A stretch of DNA of 64,000 bases from Lithospermum erythrorhizon (lineage: Eukaryota > Streptophyta > Magnoliopsida > Boraginales > Boraginaceae). The notes beneath the pieces are model-generated. The model saw only the letters and a program-made list of their open reading frames with translations. It ran no database searches and had not been told where the DNA came from. The translations under genes were made by a program, and so were the position numbers. Below, piece by piece: positions 13,291 through 23,867 of the stretch. The DNA is taken from assembly GCA_019722365.1 (NCBI GenBank), contig JADFUC010000856.1, positions 682,001 to 746,000 of the forward strand. Direction: 5' to 3'. Position 1 is the first letter of the stretch; each line of letters opens with the position of its first letter.

Positions 13291-13795
13291 GTGAAATGGG
13301 GAAGTCTTAAATAGTGAGATAAAGTTGCGAGTTGAGTCAGGAAAGTTTAAAGTTAGGATTTAATGCGTAATATTGGCTTTAAGGTTGTGTTTGGTCCCAC
13401 AGTTATAGTATTATTATTAAAAACTAACAGCAAAATATGGCGAATGTAACTCACATTCACCCTTAAAAATTATAAATATTCATTTCTACATTCTGCTTTT
13501 GATTTCCGTCGATTAACTTAAATCATTTTCTGAATTCTACTTTATTTTTCATCCAAAATAATTTCCTACAAATATACTTACTCTTACAAAATTGTAAGAG
13601 ATTATTTTCGAGAGAAAACAAGAAGGAATGGTATTAAAAAATAGAGGAAAGAACTGATGAAATCAAATGAAAAATTGAGTGAAGCTAAGTACAGGCTGGA
13701 ATAATTCTGTCATCATTTTGTTGTTAGGTTTTAACTTGACAGCGATCATGTAGGATCAAAACATAACACTAAAGCATTATCGAAGGCCGTCGGCT
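13291..13795. mobile_element. Long-inverted-repeat element, copy 1 (Mutator-like, non-autonomous)
   Basis: The left arm (about 13291-13445, with GGCTTTAAGGTTGTGTTTGG and AAAACTAACAGCAAAAT) is matched in reverse complement by the right arm (about 13705-13795, with CATTTTGTTGTTAGGTTTTAA). The interior has no coding potential. The same arm sequence occurs at 18940-19775, so this is a repeat family. Outer ends are approximate and I see no clear 9-bp target duplication. Confidence 0.6.
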
Positions 13796-13979
13796 TTTGA
13801 AGCTTTCTGGGAGAACTTGACTCCTTATTCGTCACATTATCTGCTTTCGCCGATGCTTCTTGATCGATTATGTCCGAAGAGAGATAAATGGAAGTACCTA
13901 CTTGCGTTGGGTCAAACTATTTGACTATTTTGTGTCAAAACTACAAATAAATTCACCAGTCAAATAAAAGATTCTTTAT

Positions 13980-14223
13980 TACTTTCTCCGTTTTTTTATA
14001 GTTGTCATTTTAATTAAAAAAAATTATTTTTTATAATTGTCATTTTAATATAATAAATAGAATTTTTTTATATTTTCAATATACTTGCGACTACTTTTTT
14101 CTCATGAAATAAACAATAATGATATTATTTTAATTGCTTGTCATTTTACATTTTCAATGCACTTTTTGACTAATTTTTCTTTTGTAAATATGGCTAAAAG
14201 CGATAATTAAAACGGAGAGAGTA
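13980..14223. mobile_element. Stowaway-like MITE 1
   Basis: Inverted termini TA-CTTTCTCCGTTTT and AAAACGGAGAGAG-TA enclose 244 bases of AT-rich non-coding DNA with TA at both ends, as expected for Tc1/mariner-derived Stowaway elements. Confidence 0.75.
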
Positions 14224-14442
14224 TTGTCAAATGCTTTACGGTTTTTGGCTCTATTAAATTATACAAACTCATATCTAAAAAATAAAATCTTAAATTTGAT
14301 CCCCTTCAATGCATTTTCATCTAATATATGTGTTGATGGCTCATTATTTTATACGGAATATCTTGATTGCTTCTACAAGGATACGTTCTTAACTCTTTCT
14401 AAAGAAAATAATTAACATATGACTTTGAGAAGCATAATTAAA

Positions 14443-14701
14443 TACTTCCTCCATTTTTTTAGTTGTCAATTTAGAAAAATAAATTTATTTATTTTTAGTT
14501 GTCATCTTAACATAATAAATAGTATTTTTACATTTTTAATATACTTTTTGATTACTTTTTCTCTTTAAGTTAACAATCAACCAATGATATTGTTTGAATT
14601 AATTGTCATTTTATATTTTCAATCCACTTTTTGACTTTTTTTTTTAATTTATATATAAATAAATGTCTCAAACAATAATTAAAAAAAAAATGGAAGAAGT
14701 A
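14443..14701. mobile_element. Stowaway-like MITE 2, related to MITE 1
   Basis: Termini TACTTCCTCCATTTTTTT and AAAATGGAAGAAGTA, TA target, about 259 bases. The interior shares AGTTGTCAT, ATAATAAATAG and TTTTTGA-TACTTTTTCTC stretches with the MITE at 13980, so the two are diverged members of one family only 220 bases apart. Confidence 0.75.
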
Positions 14702-15731
14702 TACTACATTCATGAAGTACGGAGTACATTTAATTCAGTGAGGAAACTAAATGTTTCTAGTTGGAGACAACTGATAGGAAGTAAATGTAACTTGGTTGTA
14801 ATACCTTAGGATGTTCGAAACAATAAATACTCATTTGATGGTTGAAGTTTTGAACTACAAGTACTACGTATAAAAGAAGCTATTTGACCAATTTTATTAT
14901 GGAAAAATTAAAAGTAATAAATGCAAACAGAGCAGATATAGATGTAGAAGAGATGAGTAGATGCATGTGAGTTATGGGCGTAATGAGTGCGACATATCAC
15001 TCGACAAAAGGGAGGAGATTTTAACAATCTTTTTGTTGGTGTTGAAAAAATTAAAGATGGTTGATGATATAGGAGAAATGAACCAAATGATGTGGTTTAT
15101 TTATATCCGATGATTATTCTTCCTAGATTATCTTGCATGATGGCATTTAATGTTAATCACTAACCAAACAGCTGTTAGTTTGAGTAGAAGATTTGGATTC
15201 TCATGATGATGATGTGTTAAGTGTTAACGTTGATAACTTCAATTTAGCATGTGTATAAAGAAACAATTGTTGGGAGGATCAATCAATATATATATACACC
15301 ACTGTAATCTATAAGTCCATCGTATTCGTGACGGATATTGTCCATTCATATTAGTGACCATACACAATTGACATTAAGCAGCACTTGATAAACTCGTAAT
15401 AACATACATGTGATTAATTTCTACTTTAATTAATGATAATGGGTAGATATTTAGTCGCACTAATATATTCAATAAAGAATTTTATTGTCGTTAGTTGATA
15501 CAATTTACTATGGCAGACAGTTCTTCATAGTAAAATTATTAATACTCTGTAATAACAATGACATAAATGGCAAAATTAGTCTATCATGTATGTTTGTGCG
15601 AGATTAATCAGTATTTCGCGATGTAAAATCTATTTTTGTCATGCCAGGTTGGTAACAACTAAGAGCGATGAAGATATTTTGAAGAGGTGTTGTTTACTTT
15701 TATGAAGAAGATCTAAAGAGATATGTTTGTG

Positions 15732-17630
15732 TCAGCTGCGTATATAAAAAGTGCGAATAAGAGTTATATTTAACTTGAATTTAACTTTAAAACTTGTGGT
15801 ATTAAAGTGCAGGGTATACAAAATCTAAAGTTAGGCAAAAGTATTATCTTTTTAATTAATAATTTCACCTCTTAATTGATAACTCATCAGTTCTAATAGG
15901 AATTAATTACTATTAAATAATAATATATTTTATGTAGGCCTATTATTATATTATTATAATAAGTGTTAGTTAGATAATCATATGATTTGTGTAGAATTAT
16001 TATTACTATTTATTATTATATAGACTATTGTTATTATTATTATAATATGTATTGGTTAAATAATTATATATTTTATGTATAATTATAATTATAATTATTA
16101 TTTAATGCCCTACAGATATGAATTTTATATATTGAGATCCACAAAAAATTAAATTATACTTTTTAAATCATACCACTTTAACCGACATAAAAGAAAATAA
16201 TTCGATGATACTATATTGATGATCAATTAGTCAATATATTTAGTTAGATGACATTAAATTGTTAAAGACATCCCAATTTGATATAGTTCATATATATTTT
16301 CTTCCAATCCTGATTACAAATGTCACACTCATGGATATGATTACGACATACGTGAATATGATTCTGAAATGTCGTATTAGATGCGTATTGTATGATTTGT
16401 AGCTGACAAATTAATATGTAGCATATCTTTATATGCTTCTGGTAGAATTATAGTTATTATTCCTTCCATCCATAAAAGATTGGGAGTTTTTACCCAAAAT
16501 AGAAATCTCAAATTTGGTTCTTGGTTTGACCAATTTGTGAGTAAGGAAAAGGAGGGAAAACGAGGCTTAAGATATAAAATTTAATTTTTTTTTTAATCTT
16601 TGAGTCAAGTCAAAACCTCTCAATCATTTTGGGATGAAGGGAGTATTATTATTATTATTATTAATTATCCATTTGAATCATAATAGATTTTAACTACTAT
16701 TAATTTTAATTTCAGTTAATAAATGATGATAAAAATTAAATATCACAGTATTAGGATTCCCAATAAATTATCCATAGGCTCCATATACAAAGCGGAAGCA
16801 CTGCTTGAATATTCCAAAGCATTTGACATAGCCATGTCGTAGCAAATTTTTTCATTAAGCTTCCAACTGCATTAGTAACAAAATCTTAAGATTAAACATA
16901 CAAATTGGAATATCCGCATCCCTTTTCTTAGTATTATCATTATAGATAACGTGTTTTCGTTAGTTGATGAAGTAATCGAGAGGTCTAGAACATGTTAATA
17001 TGATTAATGTGTCGTGTAAAAAAGATTATTTTGTTTTCTTAGTTGGAGGAAAAGAGATGAGATATTTAAATTGAAGATCTTTCATATTTTGAAACTAATT
17101 ATCTATTCGTCAAATATAATTGTATTTGATTGATTATTATTCGAATAATGTAATTTTGGATGTTAATATTATATTACTAATGTTTTACTAAAATATTATT
17201 ACATACATGATTGACATATATTATATAAGTTTATAAATTTTTTTTTTGAATATGTATTAATAATAATATTTATTAATAATTTAGATAGCTATTACTAATA
17301 AAAAGTATACTTAAAATAAAATATACTAGAAATAAAATAAATATTATCTACAAAAGTAATCCGATTAGATTGCTATAAAATTGATACTAATGATCTTTTA
17401 AAAAAATAATTAAAAGGGCGTAAGTTTTAAAGAGTTATATTTTTCATCTTATATTTAAGCCAATTTATTAAGTGATCAAATATCCCTTCAAAAAATAAAA
17501 ATATTAATTAAAAATTCAAAGGAGTGTAAGTTTTTATACAATTTTAGAATGATTTCAAGTTAAACTTAAAAATGTATCAGTGTTGAAATTGATTCGTAAT
17601 AGATGCATCCCTTTAGCGTCTCGCTTCTAG
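15732..17630 (+). mobile_element. Helitron-like element, copy A
   Basis: Shares long stretches in inverted orientation with 41084-42755, from the 5' end (TC plus 7 bases, then TATATAAAAA and GCGAATAAG) through the AATTAATAATTTCACCTCTTAATTG region to the 3' end (TTCTAG followed by T). Starting with TC and ending with CTAG fits the Helitron TC...CTRR rule. The base before TC is G rather than A, and no strong terminal hairpin is visible, so the family call is tentative while the repeat pairing is solid. No transposase coding is present. The interior includes long ATT/ATA-rich stretches. Confidence 0.6.
16458..16645. mobile_element. Stowaway-like MITE 3, nested in Helitron-like copy A
   Basis: Inverted termini TATTCCTTCCATCCA and GGGATGAAGGGAGTA with TA at both ends, about 188 bases. 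The core is AT-rich and non-coding. Confidence 0.65.
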
Positions 17631-17689
17631 TATAATAGAAAATGAAGTTATTGGACCTCAAGAAATAAGATTCTCACACGTCTTGTTCA

Positions 17690-18260
17690 AGAAGAAAAGA
17701 TCGAATGCATTGATTATCTTCAAGATGGAAGATTTTATTTATGAGAATTGTTACCATAAACTTGAATAATACACAAGCCCATATAAGGCGCCGTATGCGG
17801 GCGCAATGATTACCGAGAAATACGCGTATATTGTTCTATTGTTAGCGTAAGGAAAACCCAGGCTTTGAGAGTTTATTCTTGTGTTTGTAGAATTTGAATG
17901 TATGCGAGTTATTCTATAAAACTCGCTTTAGAGTTGTAACATTGTTGTGATACATTCTGGCTTGATCTTTTTCTTTTGTTATTGTTTACCAGCGTAGTAG
18001 TCACATCTTGGGAGAGTACTTTGTGGCCACATTGAAGATAGGTGTTTTGAGAGTCAGGGGGCTGAGGCTTATTCACCGGGATAGGGAGTAGAATATGGCG
18101 TAGAAGGCTTGAAACATTCGTATAAGACCTTATTTGTAATTCGTGGTCTAGTGGAATCTTGTGGGCTTCTTGTCACAGGGGCCAGATGCTATACTTTAAT
18201 CGGGCCGAGGTTCACCAAATACAACGTGTTATTCTTTATTATCTTTTTACTGTTTTTGGT
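17690..18260. repeat. Possible LTR or other retroelement remnant
   Basis: A stretch clearly less AT-rich than its surroundings with CG-containing words (GGCGCCGTATGCGGGCGC near 17788). It has no long frame. The composition shift and abrupt borders suggest an inserted repeat, but no family marker is readable. Confidence 0.3.
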
Positions 18261-18939
18261 TATGCAATTGGTTGAGTGAGTACAAATTTTATTAACAGTT
18301 GTACGAACACCTCGTTAACTAACAGGGAACGATTACATTTTTTCAATGTATCCGTCACAATAGTTATTAGTGACAAATTTGACTCCCATAACATTGATGG
18401 AAGTGAATGTCACATGAACCTAACTATTCGTCACTTGAGCCTTACCTATCTATCTATAAAACTAATTCAAGTATTGGAACAGTACCAGTGTAACACTAGC
18501 TAGTATAATACTCCGTTATTTCATAACAGGTTTCTGAAAAGATGAGCATGTACACCAACATTAATCAACAGTTCATCAAGAGCATCAAGTTGGATGCCCT
18601 CAAAATAAAGTGATTTATTTAAATTTCTTTCTATTAATCTTTCTGAAATGAGAAAGTATAGTAACTTCTTGATTAATTTGATGCATCGATTGCACATTTA
18701 TGCAGGATGATTAGAAGAGGAATGGTGCAAAAAGGCAGAAAAAGTTAATCTAATAGACTTTCCTCTGTAGTAGAAAAAAAGTAAAAGATGCTTCTTATTT
18801 ACTGTCTATCAGTGAACAACAAACGAGCCATACATTGTTGAAATTTAGGCCTAATAACCCAAAAGTTATTGATGAAATTTATTGTTGCCGTGTGTGGGAA
18901 AATGAAATATATTGTTGAAATTTGACTCCTAATAACCCA

Positions 18940-19775
18940 AAAGTTTTAAGATAGTGGAATAAATTTGTGAATTGGTCCCAGCAAGTTAAAAAATTGAAAT
19001 TTTGTCCCTGATAGTGGATTTAAGATTGTGTTTTTGGTCCTTGTTATGAGTGTATTGTTAAAAACTAACAACAAAATAAAAAATAAATTTACCATAAGTA
19101 TAATCCTTCTTGAATACAAGATCCTATTAATTTACCATAAGTATAATTTTCATAGGAAATAGATATTTTATCCCCTCTAAGATTCTTACGTACTCTTTCT
19201 GCAAATAGATAAGGAAGGCCATCAATAAATTTTAATTTTCAATGGGAGCTATTACTCTCTGGAAGTTCCATAACTCTACTAAGAAAAGAATCTTCATACC
19301 ATCTAAAATCGCTAAGAGTTTTGCATTTGAGATTTTGAAGTAACGTTCTAATATTCTCACTATTGTCAGAATATTTTCCAGTAAAGTGTTCTACAATATT
19401 CACAATTAATGTATACACAACGATTTCGATATTTTGTCATTTACCATACTACTTGTTTTCTCTCCAAAATAATCTTGTACAATTTTGTAGGAGTAAGTCT
19501 ATTTGTAGGAGATTATTTTGGATATAAAATGGTAAAATAGATGCAAAGAATTGACGGGAATAAAAAGAGAATGTGTGAGAGTGAAATATGACAATTTTCG
19601 CAGAAATGTGAGTTACAATTGCTCATTTTGTTGTTAGTTTTTAATAACACAATCATAACAGGGACCAACACGCAACCTTAAAGCCATTATCAGAGGCTAA
19701 ATCCCAATTTTTGAACTTTTTTAGACCAATTCGCAACTTCTCACTATCTGGGACCATTTCATCACTTAACTCATT
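18940..19775. mobile_element. Long-inverted-repeat element, copy 2 (Mutator-like, non-autonomous)
   Basis: Left arm about 18953-19075 (AATTGGTCCCAGCAAG, GGTCCTTGTTATGA, AAAACTAACAACAAAAT) and right arm about 19615-19775 (CATTTTGTTGTTAGTTTTTAA, CATAACAGGGACCAAC) are reverse complements. The arms are more than 100 bases, about 835 bases in total, with no coding region inside. It belongs to the same family as 13291-13795, and the interiors share a CCAAAATAAT...TTGTA-GAG segment. Confidence 0.65.
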
Positions 19776-20613
19776 ATTCCACATTGAAAAATAAGGAGAG
19801 AGTTAATCACTATATAAATTAAGGAGCTACTCCACCTATCACCAATTGATTTTAGGATGGTATCTCTTTGAGCTTATAAAGTGTGCTCTCTCTCCTTTTG
19901 TGGGTGTGGCCCAGACCCATTTTAATAAATTCAAGACATATTTTGGCTGGGAAATTGAAACTTCACAACTGGTCATTAATAAATATGTGAGGTCCTTAAG
20001 ACTGAAATTTTACGACATTAATAAGATGAATTAATGAAGTATCTTGTTAAGTAGGAATAGATGTGGAAGTATTTTTGGTTGACTCTGTAGCTAGCTAGAT
20101 ATATGGTATTTTGATAAGATTATTAATTTGTATCAATATGGGATCAAATTGTTGTATTGAGGATAAAAGTGTAATTTAATTTAACTTTCAAGATTATATC
20201 GACAATTCGATCAATTAAGAACAAATTGAACTATCTTAGGGGAAAAGGTAATGATACTTTCAATTGCATGAGTATAAACAATGAGACATGAAACGTGGGA
20301 GTATCTAAAGGTAAATGAAAAAATAAAACAAGGGTTTTGAGGAAAGCAAGATCAGTGATAGTAGTAGGAGGCTTGGTTTTCATCAGAAACGAGGAGGCCA
20401 GGGATGGGCAAGTACAAGAATAACTATGATGATTCTTTTGATCCTTTATTCCTTTACTTGTAATTAATTTTTCTTAATATGCCCCAAAGAATATAATGAT
20501 CCATCCCATCATCCAATCTCCTCATTTACTACTCAACAACCTCCAACCCCCTTCTATGGAACCGAGTTCCTAAAACTAGATCTTACCACTTCTCCTACCT
20601 CTATGTAGTAAGT

Positions 20614-20620
20614 TATAAAT
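20614..20620 (+). promoter_or_regulatory. TATA box of the MIR394 transcription unit
   Basis: TATAAAT at this site is followed by the C/T-rich segment ACCCTCCTCTCATCATC, a typical plant start region. It lies 226 bases upstream of the mature miR394 arm, a usual distance for a pol II primary microRNA transcript. Confidence 0.5.
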
Positions 20621-20839
20621 AACCCTCCTCTCATCATCTATATATCTCATGTATCTATATTTTCCATCTTGAATTCTCTTCGTCAACTTCTCTCTTTATT
20701 TGAGTTGAGTGATAATTATTTTTGTTTTCTTGAATCAAGTTTTTCCACTATGGATGATGATGTTCTTGATGTTGCTTAGTTCAAGCTAGCTAGGCTTAGA
20801 TTTCATGGTGGTTTAACAAAGAGTCTCTTACAGAGCTTA

Positions 20840-20859
20840 TTGGCATTCTGTCCACCTCT
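20840..20859 (+). ncRNA. Mature miR394 (5p)
   Basis: Begins with U, as AGO1-loaded plant microRNAs do. The seed and cleavage-site region match the conserved miR394; only the 3'-terminal base differs from the usual ...CCUCC end. Confidence 0.88.
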
Positions 20860-20982
20860 CCTTCATTTAGAGTATGTACATAACCCATCGACAACTATGA
20901 TGGAGACAACTTAATCAATGAGTTAGATGAAAGTTGAAACCCTAATCATCATAATTTCTATATACTCTCTTTGAATACATGG

Positions 20983-21002
20983 AGGTGGGCATACTGCCAA
21001 CT
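20983..21002 (+). ncRNA. miR394 passenger strand (3p)
   Basis: Pairs with 20840-20857 with three or four mismatches or wobbles in the middle and leaves the two-base overhang CT. Confidence 0.85.
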
Positions 21003-21254
21003 GACCTCTGTTGGCTTCACTTTGTCAAAGCCCTCATGATAATTATCCGGGTTTCGTATGAGGTATTGTCCGTTTTGATGAATTTCCGAAAGGTGCTTTG
21101 AGGAAGACAAGTTCCTATCAAATAACACAATACATAAACTCTTTATGTTTATGGTAGTTGAAAGAGATCGAGCTTTCAAAGGCAAGTGCTCATATTCAGA
21201 AATACTATGATTACCTGTGTTGACACTCATTTTGGTGTCCACTTTCTTTTTAAC

Positions 21255-21256
<2 letters not shown>

Positions 21257-21286
<30 letters not shown>

Positions 21287-21288
21287 CA
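21257..21288. repeat. (ATT)n microsatellite
   Basis: About ten perfect ATT units downstream of the MIR394 hairpin, possibly inside its primary transcript. Confidence 0.9.
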
Positions 21289-22059
21289 CTTTTTGGAAAT
21301 AATAATTCTAGATTCATCATAATAAAAATTCTCAATAATTTTTTAATTTTCTAATTTGTTTCTCTCCAAGGCAAGCGTGGTTCGGACTTTGGACATTGAA
21401 GGCTTGAAGCCGATGATTGTAAATGAAGATTATTGTAATGTAGCTACTACTAGCGCAGTAGTTATAATTATACATTATCAATCCTAGAGTCTCGTTCTCT
21501 TAGAACACCATATTCCTATTATTAGGCTGTTTACTACTAGCACAGTACGTAATTATTATTTATTAGGCTGTTATTACTCATGAATCTGATGATGAACTTG
21601 GCTTGTATATATATTAGTATAGTCCCTTCATTCCAAGAGTTGATGAATTCAAATATTTATGATGATATTAAATAATATTTGGTAAACAAATATAAATATC
21701 AAATGCTAGTTTTATGAATTTTTTTTTAAGGTACAATATTATTTTGACTAATATATATACCTCTATCCCAATATCTAAATAATGTTTTTCATTTGGGAAA
21801 TAAATTACTGTTTTAACCAAATTATATAGAGCTTAGAGATAAAAATATTAGTGTAGACTATGGCATAAGGATAGGAAAAATGATTCAACTTTAGTTATGT
21901 AAAAAAAACCGTAACAAAAATGTGTTTTGTTACAGAGTCACGAACGTAACAATCAACTGCATCACATATATATGTAATGGAAAGAAGAATTTTTATTATT
22001 TATTAAAAGCGGTAGAAAATAAAATTTACTATATGTAAAAATTCCTCAATGTATAGGTT

Positions 22060-23640
22060 ATATCAAATCGAAGAGGATCGGGTGTCGGCCCATGGATCTA
22101 CAGGCGTTTGGTGACGTTGTGAGATAATGCTTGACTTGCTTGATTTGAGCTTGATCTTGATATGAGTTTGGTATGTGCTCGGCTTGATTTGAGTTTGATT
22201 TGACTTGATTTTGGTTGGATATAAGCTCATGGCCGAGCTAGATGTGAGTCACCGAGGTGGCAGTGAACTTTGGGGGCGGAATGCGAACTTTGGATATGGT
22301 GGGCGGGAGGCGCTTAGTAGCGTATTAAAGTGTTAGTTGTATGAACTTGTCTCGACATGTCGGGCGGATATGCATACTGCCAGAGTGTCTTTCCGGTGTT
22401 GGAACTTGGGTTTTAAACTCTTGGCGTGGAACTTGTATTTCGCGGTGAGGCTTTAGTAGATGTCTTTCTTTAACTTTGTAGGGCTTGATTTGGGATGAAC
22501 TTCTCGGGTTGGTACGTGGAGTGATGACAAATAACTTTTGTGCTTGACGATAGGCCGACTTCTTGTTTTGTCTTCTGTGGCCTTGGCGGCTTTGTTCTTT
22601 ATCGGTGGGAACTTGAGATTTGGTGCCGAGCGGTTTTGATTTAAGTTTTGAAGCGATATGCGACACAGAGCATCTTCTGATGGCGCTTAGTAGTTTATTC
22701 TTGTAGTGATGATCGATATGAAGGTTGAGTATCACGCTTTGTTGATGACATGATGATCGTCCAGACGAGGGGAAAAGCTAGCAGGCGTGTTTCTGCTTGG
22801 AATCAATATAGGGAATTTGAATATTCAATGTATTTCTATATCCAGGAACTTGTCATCGAGCACGAGATTTTCGAATTTAGATTGAATTTATAAAATAATC
22901 GAGTCTTTTTAGTTTATTCACCGAATATTCGAGCGTTAACGCGAAATGCATGTCAAATTCTCGTCGATTTTGCTTAACTGAAGAATTACTGGCGTTTGTG
23001 CAATAATTCCACGCAGTAGGCGCCTCTTTTTAAGTACTGCTTTTGAAGGTGTTTTAAATACAGTGGTGTTCTGGCTGGCCGAGTTTAAAAGATTTAACTC
23101 GGAGAATTTCAAAGGTGTCTGTATTTTCGGATGTTTTTTGTGTATTTTTCGATGTGAATTGTTGTTTTTTGAAAATATAGTTGGATATTTATGAAACCCA
23201 AAGGGCTTTTGAATCTTTCTTGATTAGTTGGTTTAATTTTCGATTGGATCATGATCTTGCTTAGTTGAATTTTTGAGCCTTGATCACAGGCAATCGGATT
23301 TTTAAGGAATTAATTATCGTGAGGTAATATGGGCGCTATTTTCATGGAAAGAAGGTTTCGTATTTTTTTTAGGTAATAGCATTTCGTGACGCCGGACACT
23401 TTTGGAGGCGCTTTATTTTTGATCACGTAACTTTTGAGTCTCCATTTGAACACGAAACTTTTGGAACTTTAATTTTAGCCTCATGGCCGGATTTTATTCA
23501 ATAAAATTGGGGATTCTTTTAATCTGTACTGGGAATTTAATGAGCGATTTAATTCGAGTTATTTTTCAGGAAACCACTTGTTCGTCTGAGGTTCGCGTAA
23601 GTATGGCTCGATCGAGAACCACAGCTACGTGTAAATGCTC
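22060..23640. repeat. Unclassified repeat-like tract of raised GC
   Basis: Words such as GGCGCTTAGTAGCG, GTCGGCCCATGG and GGCGCCTC and many CG dinucleotides mark this tract off from the AT-rich flanks. The short repeat TTGATTTGAGCTTGA is iterated near 22135-22210. A 136-codon minus-strand frame at 22325-22735 has low-complexity basic composition and no family I recognise; I do not call it a gene. It is probably the remains of a retroelement. Confidence 0.3.
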
Positions 23641-23867
23641 TTTTTAGTGGATCGATTTTAATTAATTTGATTAAGTCATCTTAATGTTTAAGGTATTTTA
23701 ATAAATTTTCACTTGACTACAATATACAAAGTTGTTCTCTTAGTGTGTTAACTAAATTTAAATTTCATTATACTTTGAATGAAAGTAAAATCCTCTAGAA
23801 TTAAGGATGGAGAGAGTAATTATTTTAGTATAAATTTTATGTGTATTAATAATAATTAGGGTTAATG

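Larger units (their letters stand above)
20810..21025 (+). ncRNA. MIR394: MIR394 precursor hairpin
   Basis: The 5' arm contains TTGGCATTCTGTCCACCTCT at 20840-20859, identical to plant miR394 (as I recall it) over 19 bases and differing at the last (T for C). The 3' arm contains AGGTGGGCATACTGCCAACT at 20983-21002, the expected passenger strand. Laid together the two arms pair with 2-nt 3' overhangs at both ends, the Dicer-like product geometry. The lower stem continues with ACAGAG (20830-20835) against CTCTGT (21006-21011). The loop region is about 120 bases, normal for this family. miR394 targets mRNA of the F-box protein LCR (LEAF CURLING RESPONSIVENESS) and acts in shoot meristem and leaf shape. 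Expression cannot be judged from sequence. Confidence 0.92.

Noticed and set aside
20958..21335. 125-codon minus-strand frame with an Asn run
   Set aside because: The Asn run is the (ATT)n microsatellite read backwards, and the frame overlaps the MIR394 3' arm.
22325..22735. 136-codon minus-strand frame
   Set aside because: Basic, low-complexity composition, no motif, no splice context; it lies in a CG-rich repeat-like tract that leaves long frames by chance.
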